A stretch of DNA of 64,000 nucleotides from Culturomica massiliensis. Its GTDB lineage: Bacteria; Bacteroidota; Bacteroidia; Bacteroidales; Marinifilaceae. Location of the stretch: the NCBI RefSeq assembly GCF_900091655.1, contig NZ_LT594621.1, forward strand, positions 3,556,188-3,620,187, read 5' to 3'. Below the pieces are notes generated by a model. It saw nothing but the letters and a program-made list of their open reading frames with translations, did not search any database and was not told where the DNA came from. A program made the position numbers and the translations under genes. Numbering within the stretch: position 1 is the first letter of the stretch; each line of letters opens with the position of its first letter. Positions 26,462 through 36,326 of the stretch are shown here, one piece after another.

Positions 26462-27403
26462 TTAAAAGCTCCATCCGGCAGAGAGACAGAACGTTCCCTT
26501 CACCGGCGAATCACTGCCTGCCAGCCAGTAAGCAAAGTTCACTTCTGCTCCGCGGTACATCAGACCGCAACCCAGAGTGGCGTAACTGGGCCCTGTCTTC
26601 TTATCGTCCCCGATGTGATAACCCCCGCGCACCGCTATCAGATCGTTGTAAAGGTATTCGGCCCCAAGACCAACATTCACGCCGCTGTAATCGGAAGGCA
26701 TCAGACGGTAAGCCAGCTCCGCATGACCCGTCAGACGGTGCCGGTCAGAAAAGGTATGCCAGTAAGCCCCGCCCGCTTTCAGGCTGGCCGGAAGCTCATA
26801 GCTGTCGTAACCGTAATCGATCTTTGAACCCAGGTTCGTTACGGAAAGGCCCGCATTCCACGACGGCGCATGATACATCGCACCCAGATCCGCTGCAAAG
26901 GCAGAACCCTTCTTCGCTCCGGAGAAGTCCCCCAGATCCGAACTGATGTAATGAAGCACGGCCGAAACAGACCAACGGTCACAAAGCCGGTAAGCATAAC
27001 CCAGGTCTATCGAAAATTCTTTCGGGGTAAAGCTCCCCGAAGTATTGCCCTCACCGTCCGTTACGACGATATCGCCGTGCGTAAAATAACGGAACCCGGC
27101 CAAAAGACCGCTTTTGTTCCCCAGACGGTAATATCCCGAAAGGGTATGCAGATTACTGCCGTCTGTCAGCTCCCGCTGCCACGGCAGATACGAATAAGCC
27201 ACAGCCCCCTTCGAATCCCCGAAAACCGTAGCCGAAGGATTGAGATACAAAGAAAAAGCATTGCTTCCGAGAGCTACACCACCGTCTCCCATACCCGCAG
27301 AACGGACATCGGGATTGATATTCAGAAATGAGGCGCTCTGGCCCTGTGCCCCAAAGAAAGAGCACAAAAGCAGGGCCAATAATATATTTGTTCTTTTCAT
27401 CAT
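26462..27403 (-). CDS. PorV/PorQ-like outer-membrane beta-barrel protein (operon A)
   Basis: A 313-residue protein with signal peptide MMKRTNILLALLLCSFFGAQGQ. The mature N-terminus FLNINPDVRSAGMGDGGVAL, with YLNPSA following, is the hallmark of the PorV/PorQ family of FadL-like barrels. The C-terminus ends in Trp-Ser-Phe, as outer-membrane proteins do. PorV takes part in the attachment complex that receives type IX secretion cargo. Its ATG overlaps the stop of the protease gene (TAATG), implying translational coupling. I infer a dedicated shuttle for that protease. It is 311/313 identical to the copy at 58424. Confidence 0.88.
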   Translation of the reverse strand: MMKRTNILLALLLCSFFGAQGQSASFLNINPDVRSAGMGDGGVALGSNAFSLYLNPSATVFGDSKGAVAYSYLPWQRELTDGSNLHTLSGYYRLGNKSGLLAGFRYFTHGDIVVTDGEGNTSGSFTPKEFSIDLGYAYRLCDRWSVSAVLHYISSDLGDFSGAKKGSAFAADLGAMYHAPSWNAGLSVTNLGSKIDYGYDSYELPASLKAGGAYWHTFSDRHRLTGHAELAYRLMPSDYSGVNVGLGAEYLYNDLIAVRGGYHIGDDKKTGPSYATLGCGLMYRGAEVNFAYWLAGSDSPVKGTFCLSAGWSF

Positions 27404-30144
27404 TACAGTTTCACTATGTTATTCTTGTATTCTTTACCGTTGTATTTCACTACCACCACATAACTGCCCCCCGGTAATCTGCTCAGATCCACCTGTGCCG
27501 GACCGAACGGAGAGATCGTCTCTGCCGATTCCCATACCTGTGTCCCTCCTGTATTGTAAAGGGTAACGCCGATCTTCCCCTGTACCTCTTTGCCCATGCG
27601 GATATTCATCCTGTCCTTTACCGGATTGGGATAAAGGTCGACAGGCACGCGGTTGTCCCTCGACATCACTACAAATTCGCGGCTGCATGTCTTTCCGAAA
27701 TAATCGCCGGCAGTAACCGTGACTGTGGCCATCCCGTTTTTGAGGGAAGTAATGGTCAGCTGCCCGTTCTCTACGTCCGTTCTTATAAGTCCGGTGACGG
27801 AACTGGTGATATCGTAACTGAGGGCTTCCCCGTCTGCATCCGTAAAGTAGTCCTCCAGGGGGATAACCTGCTTTTCCCCGTTGCGCTCAAAGTACATGTT
27901 TTCCCAGGATGCCTGGGTGATAACGGGGGCGTTGTTTTTCTCTATGGCGAACGGGATGCCGACAACCGTTGCAGCTCCGGCTTCATCCGTGACGGTCAGT
28001 ACGGCCGTACCGCTGTATGCTTCCCCTGCCGAAACTTCCGGGGCTTTGATGGTAACGACAACCGCATTGCCTTCCAGGGCAGCCGAAACGCCTTTCATAT
28101 CGTTCAGGGTGAATGTATACCCCTGTCCTTCCGGCTCTGTCACGTCGAAGTATTCCTTCCTTGTCTGATAGGCTTTAAGCAGGATGTCCCCTGAATTCCT
28201 GCGCGTTACAACCGGGGGTTGGTTGCTCAGAGTTTCACCGCTTTCGAAGGCGGCAGACGAACGGTTTCCGAACATGTCGACGCCAACGACCGCGATATAG
28301 TAAACGGTTTTTGGGGTCAGATTGCTGAGCGTGGCAGCCACGCCTTCTCCGGCAGCCTTGTTTCCGACATCCACCCTCCCGGTTACGTCAAGGGTACTGA
28401 GGTCCGTGTTCCCGAACGGCTGTGTGCTCAGGTAAATGTCATAGTGGTCAGCCGTCCCGTTGTCCTGGTCGGCCGTAACACTCCAGGCAAGCTCTGCAGA
28501 ATTTGATTTCCAGACAACCTGCAGGTCATTCACCGGTTCGGGAGCAATCCCAGCATCGGTCTGTACGGCGCGGGCGGCATCAATGTAGCCGACGCCGAGC
28601 TTTCCGGCGAACTCCGGATTGTGGGCATCAATATCCCTTGCCGTATTGAGGATGCGCTTGCGCAGGTCCTCCGGGGTAAAGCCGGGATGTCCCACGCCGT
28701 ATTCGGAAACGATCAGCGCCGCAACCCCGGAGACATGGGGACAGGCCATGGAGGTGCCCTGCATGTATCCGTAGTTGTTGTCGGGCAGGGTGCTCAGGAT
28801 GGCACAGTTGTCGTTGTATTTGCCGCCGTAGCGGAAACTTCCTCCGGGAGCGGTTATATCAACCCAGTCTGCATAATTGGAATAATAGGCCTTTTTGAAA
28901 TCCGGAGCCATGGAGGCTACTGAAAGGACTTTATCATACTGGGCGGGATATTCGAGGTAGTCCCGGTTGCTGTTGCCGGCAGAGAAGATCACGATACCGC
29001 CCTTCATGGGGCCGGTCTGTATACCTGTTTCATCTATTCCCGCATAAGTGATAAAATAATCGATGGCTTCTTTGGTAGCCCTGGGGAAGGTCGGGGTAAC
29101 CCCTTCGTCAAATGTATAGGACCAGCTGTTCTGGCTGATGACGGCCCCGTTGTTGGCTCCGTAAACAATGGCAGAGGGAATTTGCTGGGTGCCGTCGTCC
29201 TTGTTTGGGTCCTGTGCATTGGGGGCGAAAATCTGGCAGCTCATGACACGTACTCCGTCGTTGTTCCCGCTTCCTCCTGCAACGCCGCACACGCCGATGC
29301 CGTTGTTATTGACGGCGGCAATCGTTCCCGCAACGTGGGTACCGTGTGCGTGAGCCACGATGTTCGGGCTGTCGTGTACGAAGTTCCATCCGTATACATC
29401 CCCGTCATAGCCGTTGTTATCGTTGTCGTCCAGGCCTTCCTGCTCGTCTTCGTTTCTCCATACGTTGTCCCGGAGGTCTTCGTGGTTGATATCGATTCCC
29501 CCGTCAACGACGGCGACGATCACTTCGCGGGAACCGGCGGTGACGTCCCAGGCCCTTTGCAGGTTGATGTCAGCCCCCTCTACGGAGTACTGGATGCTTC
29601 CGTTGTTGTTGTAATGCCATTGTTTTGACAGAAGGGGGTCGTTGAAGGTACCCGTGGCAGCCGGTTTTGCAAGCGCTGCGGCATCAGCGGGGACAATGCG
29701 GTCGCCGCCTGTGCGGACGGCCCGGCGGACAGGTTCTATGATGTCGATGCCCGCTACGGATGAAAGACCGGCGGCGGCCCTTGTCAGGGGAACATCCTGA
29801 TTGAAGCGGATGTCATACCACAGGTCGAGTCCGGCGGCGTGCTGCCGGGCTTCGAACTTTCCGGCTGGCGGGAATACCCTCTTGATCTGTGAGGCCCCGA
29901 GTTCGGCGGCGATGCGGTCGATTTCGGAAATCCCCATCTGTGCCGTCCCGGCGGCAGAAGAAAGGCGTACTTTTTCAGAACTTCCGGATTGCAGTTTTAT
30001 CCGGATGACACCGGGAAGGAAGTTTGTCCGGCTTTCCCGGGTCCACCCGGGTTGCTCCTTGCTTTTATCCTCGTTTCCGAGTTTATCATCCTGACAGCCC
30101 AGAAAAAGAAGGCCGAGCAGGAGAAAGAATAGTTTATGGTTCAT
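27403..30144 (-). CDS. Subtilisin-like (S8) lipoprotein protease with type IX sorting domain (operon A)
   Basis: A 913-residue protease. A lipoprotein signal ends in lipobox FLGC (Cys17), followed by QDDK, which resembles a surface lipoprotein export signal. A propeptide-like region precedes the S8 catalytic domain, with triad Asp214 (VVDGG), His267 (HGTHVAG) and Ser465 (GTSMACPH) and oxyanion Asn391. After this come a fibronectin-III-like domain (about 535-640), Ig/cadherin-like beta repeats (about 640-830) and a type A type IX sorting domain (VDLYPNPVKDRM to the end). It is probably a cell-surface endoprotease. Having both a lipobox and a sorting domain is unusual. Base composition is GC-rich compared with the adjoining susCD genes. 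Confidence 0.93.
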   Translation of the reverse strand: MNHKLFFLLLGLLFLGCQDDKLGNEDKSKEQPGWTRESRTNFLPGVIRIKLQSGSSEKVRLSSAAGTAQMGISEIDRIAAELGASQIKRVFPPAGKFEARQHAAGLDLWYDIRFNQDVPLTRAAAGLSSVAGIDIIEPVRRAVRTGGDRIVPADAAALAKPAATGTFNDPLLSKQWHYNNNGSIQYSVEGADINLQRAWDVTAGSREVIVAVVDGGIDINHEDLRDNVWRNEDEQEGLDDNDNNGYDGDVYGWNFVHDSPNIVAHAHGTHVAGTIAAVNNNGIGVCGVAGGSGNNDGVRVMSCQIFAPNAQDPNKDDGTQQIPSAIVYGANNGAVISQNSWSYTFDEGVTPTFPRATKEAIDYFITYAGIDETGIQTGPMKGGIVIFSAGNSNRDYLEYPAQYDKVLSVASMAPDFKKAYYSNYADWVDITAPGGSFRYGGKYNDNCAILSTLPDNNYGYMQGTSMACPHVSGVAALIVSEYGVGHPGFTPEDLRKRILNTARDIDAHNPEFAGKLGVGYIDAARAVQTDAGIAPEPVNDLQVVWKSNSAELAWSVTADQDNGTADHYDIYLSTQPFGNTDLSTLDVTGRVDVGNKAAGEGVAATLSNLTPKTVYYIAVVGVDMFGNRSSAAFESGETLSNQPPVVTRRNSGDILLKAYQTRKEYFDVTEPEGQGYTFTLNDMKGVSAALEGNAVVVTIKAPEVSAGEAYSGTAVLTVTDEAGAATVVGIPFAIEKNNAPVITQASWENMYFERNGEKQVIPLEDYFTDADGEALSYDITSSVTGLIRTDVENGQLTITSLKNGMATVTVTAGDYFGKTCSREFVVMSRDNRVPVDLYPNPVKDRMNIRMGKEVQGKIGVTLYNTGGTQVWESAETISPFGPAQVDLSRLPGGSYVVVVKYNGKEYKNNIVKL

Positions 30145-30182
30145 TGTATGGGGTAGATTAAATTAGCTATAAATATATGCTT

Positions 30183-30375
30183 TTATTTTATTTCATCATA
30201 ATAAGTAAAGACTTTTATCAGGTCTTCCGGTTTCATTTTCAGCTTATTGTCTTTGAAATACTTTCCGATAAGATTCGCTTTGTCGCCGAAAACGGATAAG
30301 AATTCTTTTTTAGAGCGGGGCAATACCGATGCTTCCTGCTCATCCAGTTGATAATACAAAACTTCTTGTGCTGGA
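30183..30375 (-). pseudogene. 5'-truncated remnant of the unknown secreted protein gene (operon A)
   Basis: The sequence matches the last 190 bp of the intact gene at 54949-55644, in frame to the stop codon, and belongs to the inverted duplication. The first two thirds of the gene are missing. The upstream end adjoins a terminator-like hairpin after the lipoprotein gene, with a one-base deletion (CACAAG versus CACAAAG) near the join. No start codon or signal peptide remains. Confidence 0.85.
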
Positions 30376-30394
30376 TTTTTGATAGAAAAGAGAC

Positions 30395-30428
30395 AAAGAG
30401 GGTGCCCTGTGAATGAGACACCCTCTTT
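30395..30428 (-). terminator. Hairpin after the lipoprotein gene of operon A
   Basis: AAAGAGGGTG and CACCCTCTTT form a perfect 10-bp stem, followed on the minus strand by TGTCTCTTTTC. It corresponds in place, but not in sequence, to hairpins at 41134 and 54900. Confidence 0.75.
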
Positions 30429-30446
30429 AAAATTAAGTAGAACGGA

Positions 30447-31286
30447 TTATTCTTGTTTTACAATATTTGATTTGTATCTTCCGAAATAACCTCCGCCACT
30501 CCATGTATATGCGGTCCATCCAGCAATAGAAATACCACGGAAAGTACATTGTCCGATAATATCCTTATCCTTAACAGTTTGTCCGTCAAAATAATCCATT
30601 GTAATGTCTCCGTACGAACTGTGTACGTATATCACCTGATCAGGATCAATAATAATCTGTCCTTCTTCTAAATCAACGGTCGCATTTATAGTCTTACCTC
30701 CAGCCCATACATTGTAAATTGTAATTTTGTTATCTGAAACTTTTGTTATTTCGACCAGATAAGTATCATCATCAGTTGTTTCTCCTGTTGAATAATCATA
30801 ATCGGTCCAAACCCAAACTCCTTCCAGCCAATCCATGGTAATTTCAAAGAATCTGCTTAAATTTACAGTGGTTGTGGTAATTGTCGTACCGGCTTGAATC
30901 AGCGCTTCATCAGCATTCAGCTTGAGGGTTAATTTTACACCTTCGGGAGTCAGGTTGTCATAATATCCTTTTATTTTTATGACTCCTACAAATTCTCCGG
31001 CAGGAATGGTAACGTTCTTATTGATAAAATCATAATCCTGGCCTTCTACTGCTGTCGTATTGGCAGCATCGACAGTTACGCTGAAAGTGCGATCTGTATT
31101 ACTTTTTTTGGCGACTCCTATTTTTATTTCAGTAATTCCGTCTTCGTTTTCCCGGATTATTTTGTTCTCCGTTTTATTCAAGAATGTAACGAAATCATTT
31201 CCTTTATATACGCCTGCTTCATGATCGTCACACCCCCATAAGCCAATACTTAAAAGAAAAATTAATAATATATATAACTTTTTCAT
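30447..31286 (-). CDS. Calx-beta-like lipoprotein of SusCD operon A
   Basis: A 279-residue lipoprotein with signal MKKLYILLIFLLSIGLWGC (lipobox LWGC). Residues about 35-140 resemble a Calx-beta domain (FSVTVDAANTTAVEGQDYDF, TIPAGEFVGVIKIKGYYDN). The C-terminal part has no recognisable fold and contains FFEITMDWLEG, shared with the operon D paralogue. Such third-position lipoproteins usually sit on the cell surface next to SusD and help bind substrate. It is 24 bp downstream of susD. Function is inferred from position. Confidence 0.85.
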   Translation of the reverse strand: MKKLYILLIFLLSIGLWGCDDHEAGVYKGNDFVTFLNKTENKIIRENEDGITEIKIGVAKKSNTDRTFSVTVDAANTTAVEGQDYDFINKNVTIPAGEFVGVIKIKGYYDNLTPEGVKLTLKLNADEALIQAGTTITTTTVNLSRFFEITMDWLEGVWVWTDYDYSTGETTDDDTYLVEITKVSDNKITIYNVWAGGKTINATVDLEEGQIIIDPDQVIYVHSSYGDITMDYFDGQTVKDKDIIGQCTFRGISIAGWTAYTWSGGGYFGRYKSNIVKQE

Positions 31287-31310
31287 AATGTGATTATTTT
31301 AAAGAAAATA

Positions 31311-32768
31311 TTAATATTTATTCTGCTCCATATTCTTATTGGCATCCATTTCACTTTGTGGAATAGGCAATAAGAAATAAGGACTGTTAGCAGATAGATG
31401 CAGAAGAGAAGGTGCGACTCCACCACCGTTTGCCTCATCGCCTCTTTCATCCCGTACAATGTCCAGGCCCTTTCTTTTCAGTTCAAAGAAGCGGTCTCCT
31501 TCAAATGACAATTCCAGTCGTCTTTCTAAAGCTATTGCATTTTTCAGAGCTGTTCCCGTCTCGTTCGGGCTGGTGAAATTTACATAACGGTTACTTCTCA
31601 GATAGTTTAAGGTTTTTAATGCATTGGGATCGTCATTCAATTCTGTCAGGGCTTCTGCCAGAGTAAGATACATTTCTGAAGTGCGAATGGCTGTAATATC
31701 GACATTTCCGGCAGCTTCTCCGGGACGGCCGTTCCATTTCCAGACAGCAACGTAATTTTTACCCCCTGACGATACTCCGGTTAATGTCGTGATACGTACA
31801 TCCGTGTTTTTTACCAGATCGACAAATGCTGCCGATGCGACATACTCTGCTTTATACGAAGTTTTGCTCTCGCCCTGTCCCCAGTTATTTCCCGGTATGA
31901 CATCATCCGTGCTCAATACCGGATATCTCAAAAGTATTTCTGAAACATTGGTCATGGGAGAAGTCCATAATTTCTGGAACTGTTCGATGGTTGCAATATC
32001 CGATCCGTCTCCGGCGATAGCGGCTGCAGCATTATTGGCGGCCTCCTGATATTTTCCCATTGTTAAATATACTTTTGCCATAATCGCACAAAGTGATTTA
32101 CGGTTAAGCCGGGTATTGTCTTTTTGATTGTACTCAGCCGTCATTAAAGTTTTGGCTTTTTCCAGATCTTTAACAATGTGATTGTCATACACATCCTTTA
32201 CCGTATTACGGGAAGGTAAGGTCACATCAGCCAGGGTCTTGTAAGGAACTCCCAGGTCTGTTTCGGAAGCTGCCTTGTAGTCTTTTCCATACAGACGTAC
32301 CAGTTGAAAGTGTAAAAAGGCACGCATGGCCAAGGCCTCGGCCAATATATTCTTGGCTTGTGCTTCATCTGCCGTCCCGGTGAACTTATTCGTTTCTCCT
32401 TCCAGGGTGTTGATGATTTTATTGGTTGCCATGATTCCATTATAGGCACCGCTCCACATGGCAGAGACACCGAAGGTAGTGGAATTGAAATTGAAGTTGA
32501 AAAACTCGTTGAACGATAAACGTCCAGCATAACAAAGCGTGAGATTGTCAGACATAATATCCGGCAGCAGAATATAATAGCTTCCCATTACATCCCGCAT
32601 GCTTGCATACGGGTCTTTCATAAGCATATCATAGTCACTGATTGTTTCCAGTGAGTTTTTATCATCTGTAGCATCATGCGGGGTTACATCCAGAAAACCA
32701 CTGCAGGAAGTAAATGTAAGCAATACACTTAATCCTACTGATTTTAGAATTGTATTTATTGTTTTCAT
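31311..32768 (-). CDS. SusD/RagB family surface lipoprotein (operon A)
   Basis: From the ATG at 32768 the protein has 485 residues (MKTINTILKSVGLSVLLTFTSC; lipobox FTSC). SusD-type helices include LAEALAMRAFLHFQLVRLYG, and the C-terminal RERxxEL-type segment reads LERRLELSFEGDRFFELKRKGLD. SusD/RagB lipoproteins form the lid over the SusC transporter and capture ligand. The four in-frame codons upstream (from 32780) would precede the signal and are omitted. It follows susC by 27 bp. Confidence 0.93.
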   Translation of the reverse strand: MKTINTILKSVGLSVLLTFTSCSGFLDVTPHDATDDKNSLETISDYDMLMKDPYASMRDVMGSYYILLPDIMSDNLTLCYAGRLSFNEFFNFNFNSTTFGVSAMWSGAYNGIMATNKIINTLEGETNKFTGTADEAQAKNILAEALAMRAFLHFQLVRLYGKDYKAASETDLGVPYKTLADVTLPSRNTVKDVYDNHIVKDLEKAKTLMTAEYNQKDNTRLNRKSLCAIMAKVYLTMGKYQEAANNAAAAIAGDGSDIATIEQFQKLWTSPMTNVSEILLRYPVLSTDDVIPGNNWGQGESKTSYKAEYVASAAFVDLVKNTDVRITTLTGVSSGGKNYVAVWKWNGRPGEAAGNVDITAIRTSEMYLTLAEALTELNDDPNALKTLNYLRSNRYVNFTSPNETGTALKNAIALERRLELSFEGDRFFELKRKGLDIVRDERGDEANGGGVAPSLLHLSANSPYFLLPIPQSEMDANKNMEQNKY

Positions 32769-32795
32769 ATTTCTTGTCATTTCAAATTTAACATA

Positions 32796-35795
32796 TTAGA
32801 AGCCTATTTCCAGTCCGAACATAATTGTACGAGATGCCGGGAATTGGAAGTCCGCATTACTGCTTGCAGGGCCAGTACCGCTGGTAACATTTCCGACTTC
32901 CGGATCGATTCCTGTAAAACCGGTCCAGGTCACTAAATTCAAGCCTTGTGCATACACTCTTAACTTAGACAGTTTAACTTTGTCGAGTAAATGTTTCGGG
33001 AAACTGTAACCTAGGCTTACGTTACGCAAACGGAGATAAGAAGCATCTTCCAAATAGCGTGTACTCATAACCTGGGAATTTCCTTTGTCCTGTCTCGGAA
33101 TATTTGTTATATCGCCCGGCTTCATCCATTGATCATACAATAACCGTTTATCCTGATTGGAGTTTGCATTGGCTCCGTCACTCAAATTGAAGAAAGCAAC
33201 ATGGTTGTAGATGTAATTACCGTGTGAAAAATAAAAATCTGCCGAGAAGTCTAAACCTTTATAGCTGATATTTGTTCCGAAAGAACCGTAGAAATCCGGA
33301 TACGGAGATTTTCCATCCAGTATAACAGCATCATCTTCTGAATATTTATTGGTTAATTGACCGTCTTTGGTATAATACAAGGCATCTCCGTTAACAGGGT
33401 TAACACCGGCCCAGCGTACCATTTTATAGACATTCAATTCTTTTCCTTCACTGATAACATTGTTCCAGCCGTTTTTGATGTCATTTCCTTTGTACAGTTT
33501 CAACACTTCATTTTTGTTGTGAGAAACCATTGCATAAAGATTGACAAAAAAGTCGGAAGATCTGTATACATCCCCACTTACAGAAACCTCTATACCCCGG
33601 TTTCTCATTTCTCCGATATTTTCTTTCCGGCTGGCAAATCCTGAGGTCAGTGAAAGATTGGCTGCCAATAACATATCTATTGTTTTTCTGTTATACCAGT
33701 CGAAAACAACCGTCAGTCTTTCATTGAAAAATTTACTATCAAATCCGACTGATGCCTGGAAATTCTTTTCCCATGTCAGTTGGTTATTGGGCAAACGTGA
33801 CGGGTAAATTGTAGATGTTCCGTTATAAGAGCCCGTACTGAATAGTCCGAGTGCATCGTAATCCCCGATATTGTTGTTTCCGGAGGTTCCGACACTTCCG
33901 CGTAATTTGAACTGGTTCAGCCAGCCGGAATTTTCTGCAAAACTTTCATTGTGAATATTCCAGCCTGCACCGGCAGACCAGAAAGTACCGTACTGATTGT
34001 CTTTACCGAAACGTGAAGAACCGTCGCTTCGAACAGAAGCATCTACGAAATAGCGGGAATCAAAGTCATAAGCTGCCAGGGCAAAGAATGATAAAAGTCT
34101 CCAGTCCGATACATTGCCGGTGACTTTCAAAGGTTTTGCTGCTTTGTCCAAAGCATCTATTCTGCCGGAAGAGAATCCCTCTCCTTGAGCACCAAAGCCT
34201 TTCCATTGACTCTTTTGTGCTTCCGTACCGACAGTTGCGCTCAGATTGTGGACATCATTAAATGTTTTGGCATATTTTAACATATTAGTCCAAATGAAAG
34301 TAGCCCGATGTGCATAACTATCGGCTCTGAATCCCGGACTTTGAAGAACCTGCGATAATTTTGATTCCGGTTTGTTATATTGGTAGTCCAATACTTGTGA
34401 ATAATCTACACCGGCTGTCGATACGAACCGCAAATCATCTATAATGTTGTATTCCAGTGTAAAAGATCCGATCCCTTTTATCAGATTCGAATAACTCGGG
34501 TTCATCGCGATGTTTTCGAAAATATTCAGGCCGTAATCCCATGTCGGGTCAGATGCCCAGCTACCGTCTTCATTGAATGGTTTTGTATACGGGTTGACAC
34601 TGTATACATAGTTGAACGGATTCAATACATTCCGGTCGCTACGTAAATTACCCTCTTTGGAAGTACCTACAGAAGCTGTCATTCCGAATTTTAATTTTCT
34701 GCTGATTTTATGATCCAGATTTACCCGGAATGTATATCTCTTCAGGTAAGAGCCCGGAGCAATAGCTTCCTGGTCAAAATATTGTCCCGACAGATAAAAT
34801 TTAGTGGATTCCGAACCGCCTGAAGCACTCAATTCATACAATTGGGTTTTACCTGTTCTGAAAACTTCCTTCATCCAGTCCGTATTGATTGGATAGTTAT
34901 TGATCTCTTCATCCGTCATGGGTTTGCCTGTCGTGGGGCTGCTTGCTCCATAGCCTACACCTAATTGACGCTCGTAAGTCAATTTTTCTTTGGTGTTCAT
35001 CATTTGATTTTTATCCCGGGTACGGGTAGAGAATCCCCATTGGCCTTTTACATTGAATATCGTTTTTCCCATCCGTCCTCTTTTAGTCGTAATCATGATA
35101 ACACCGTTTGCTCCGCGTGATCCGTAAATAGAAGTTGCCGATGCGTCCTTTAATACAGATACACTTTCAATGTCACCGGGATTCAATGCATTGAAATCTG
35201 CCGAAGCAACGGGCACATTATCGATTACATATAAAGGAGAGGAACTGGCATTAATAGAGGAGATACCCCTCATTTTCACAATAGCACCTGCCCCGGGACG
35301 ACCGCTGGAAGCAACAACCTGCATACCTGTTGCCTTACCCTGAAGAATCTGGTCGAAACTGGCAGTTGGTACTTCTTTGATTTTATTACCGTCTACGACC
35401 CCGACTGCACCGGTAACTGTACCTTTTTTTTGTGCTCCATACCCCATCACAACAACTTCATCCAAAGCTTCGGTTGCCGGAACCATTTCTACATTGATTA
35501 CATTTTTACCTGCAACCGCAATTTCCTGATCCTTCATACCCACGAAAGTGAAAATCAAAATATCATTCTCATTCACTTTAATTGAGTATTTACCGTCAAC
35601 GTTAGTTGCAGTTCCAACGGCCCGATTGTTTTTAATAATTACAGATACACCGGGTAGCGGTGACTTGTCGCTTTTGTCAATAACCGTACCGGTTATCTCC
35701 CGCGTCTGTGCAAAACATATCTGCATTCCGACGAAAGTCAGGAAAACAAATAGTCCGATTAATTTTCTCATACATTTTAATTTTAAGTTAGACAT
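32796..35795 (-). CDS. SusC/RagA family TonB-linked transporter (operon A)
   Basis: A 999-residue outer-membrane transporter from the ATG at 35795. The signal peptide ends near QICFAQ. A carboxypeptidase-D-like domain spans about 31-105 (TREITGTVIDKSDKSPLPG), a TonB-box-like EALDEVVVMGYG is at 109-120, and the plug follows with VLKDASATSIYGSRGANGV at about 214-232. The barrel ends in F-G-L-E-I-G-F. There is no STN domain, so it is not built for anti-sigma signalling. A GTG at 35837 could extend it, but the MSNLK start is shared by all five paralogues. Its first 110 residues closely match those of operon E, while the barrel differs. Confidence 0.93.
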   Translation of the reverse strand: MSNLKLKCMRKLIGLFVFLTFVGMQICFAQTREITGTVIDKSDKSPLPGVSVIIKNNRAVGTATNVDGKYSIKVNENDILIFTFVGMKDQEIAVAGKNVINVEMVPATEALDEVVVMGYGAQKKGTVTGAVGVVDGNKIKEVPTASFDQILQGKATGMQVVASSGRPGAGAIVKMRGISSINASSSPLYVIDNVPVASADFNALNPGDIESVSVLKDASATSIYGSRGANGVIMITTKRGRMGKTIFNVKGQWGFSTRTRDKNQMMNTKEKLTYERQLGVGYGASSPTTGKPMTDEEINNYPINTDWMKEVFRTGKTQLYELSASGGSESTKFYLSGQYFDQEAIAPGSYLKRYTFRVNLDHKISRKLKFGMTASVGTSKEGNLRSDRNVLNPFNYVYSVNPYTKPFNEDGSWASDPTWDYGLNIFENIAMNPSYSNLIKGIGSFTLEYNIIDDLRFVSTAGVDYSQVLDYQYNKPESKLSQVLQSPGFRADSYAHRATFIWTNMLKYAKTFNDVHNLSATVGTEAQKSQWKGFGAQGEGFSSGRIDALDKAAKPLKVTGNVSDWRLLSFFALAAYDFDSRYFVDASVRSDGSSRFGKDNQYGTFWSAGAGWNIHNESFAENSGWLNQFKLRGSVGTSGNNNIGDYDALGLFSTGSYNGTSTIYPSRLPNNQLTWEKNFQASVGFDSKFFNERLTVVFDWYNRKTIDMLLAANLSLTSGFASRKENIGEMRNRGIEVSVSGDVYRSSDFFVNLYAMVSHNKNEVLKLYKGNDIKNGWNNVISEGKELNVYKMVRWAGVNPVNGDALYYTKDGQLTNKYSEDDAVILDGKSPYPDFYGSFGTNISYKGLDFSADFYFSHGNYIYNHVAFFNLSDGANANSNQDKRLLYDQWMKPGDITNIPRQDKGNSQVMSTRYLEDASYLRLRNVSLGYSFPKHLLDKVKLSKLRVYAQGLNLVTWTGFTGIDPEVGNVTSGTGPASSNADFQFPASRTIMFGLEIGF

Positions 35796-35890
35796 ATTTA
35801 GGCTGTTTTTGATTTTATCGTTAATTTTTGTTTTCACCTTCTTAAATTCAGGTTAAAATCATTCCCTGTTTGTCATTTCCAAGGAAAATG

Positions 35891-35911
35891 CACATGCTTA
35901 GTAAGCATGTG
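35891..35911. repeat. Palindrome of operon A leader (10-bp arms, boundary motif)
   Basis: CACATGCTTA and TAAGCATGTG pair perfectly around one central base. The inner 11 bp (35896-35906) are the GCTTA-C-TAAGC motif shared by all five operons. The motif ends 100 bp before the susC A start codon. Confidence 0.85.
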
Positions 35912-36326
35912 ACACCATATTAAATTTTTGTTGTTCAGCACTTTAACCCTAATTGCTAAATTGTGTTTCCTATAAAAATTGAGTTTTTAAGAATACCTTA
36001 ACTCAATAAAAATACAATAATGCAAATATATGTAAAATATTATAAGTTGCAACATCAAGCCCTATTATTTTTATTATGTAAGTAATTTTGTAATTGTTCT
36101 CTCAAAACCCATCTCTAAATTTTAGAAAATCTTTCATATTCTGGGATAGAATGTCCTATTGAAATCCTATTATACTTTAATCAAAATATCTATTTAATAC
36201 ATTATATCCGCTTTTCCAATCTAATATGAAAATCAGTGTGCACAACTATTCGTTTAATAGATAAACATCTTCTTAAAATTCAATTCCCATAATTTCCTCA
36301 ACTATCTTCATTATTTCCCATCTCAC

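Larger units (their letters stand above)
26460..30375 (-). repeat. Inverted duplication, arm 1 (protease-porV module of operon A)
   Basis: This segment is nearly identical to the reverse complement of 55451-59367. It starts within the coding sequence of the unknown secreted protein, contains the full protease and porV-like genes, and ends one base after the porV-like stop codon. Protein differences between the arms are four residues in the protease and two in the porV-like product. Both outer flanks are unrelated. Confidence 0.95.

Noticed and set aside
26870..27331. Long open frames antisense to the protease and porV-like genes (both copies)
   Set aside because: They are expected shadows in GC-rich coding DNA, rich in Arg, Pro and Ser, with no family resemblance; the sense genes have clear domains and catalytic residues.
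35796..35837. GTG start 14 codons upstream of susC A
   Set aside because: It is not shared by B, C or D, where the corresponding leader sequence differs; the MSNLK start is common to all five.
35912..36326. Possible small RNA or gene in the AT-rich spacer between operons A and B
   Set aside because: No reading frame with family resemblance, no convincing promoter-terminator pair and no tRNA-like fold were seen.
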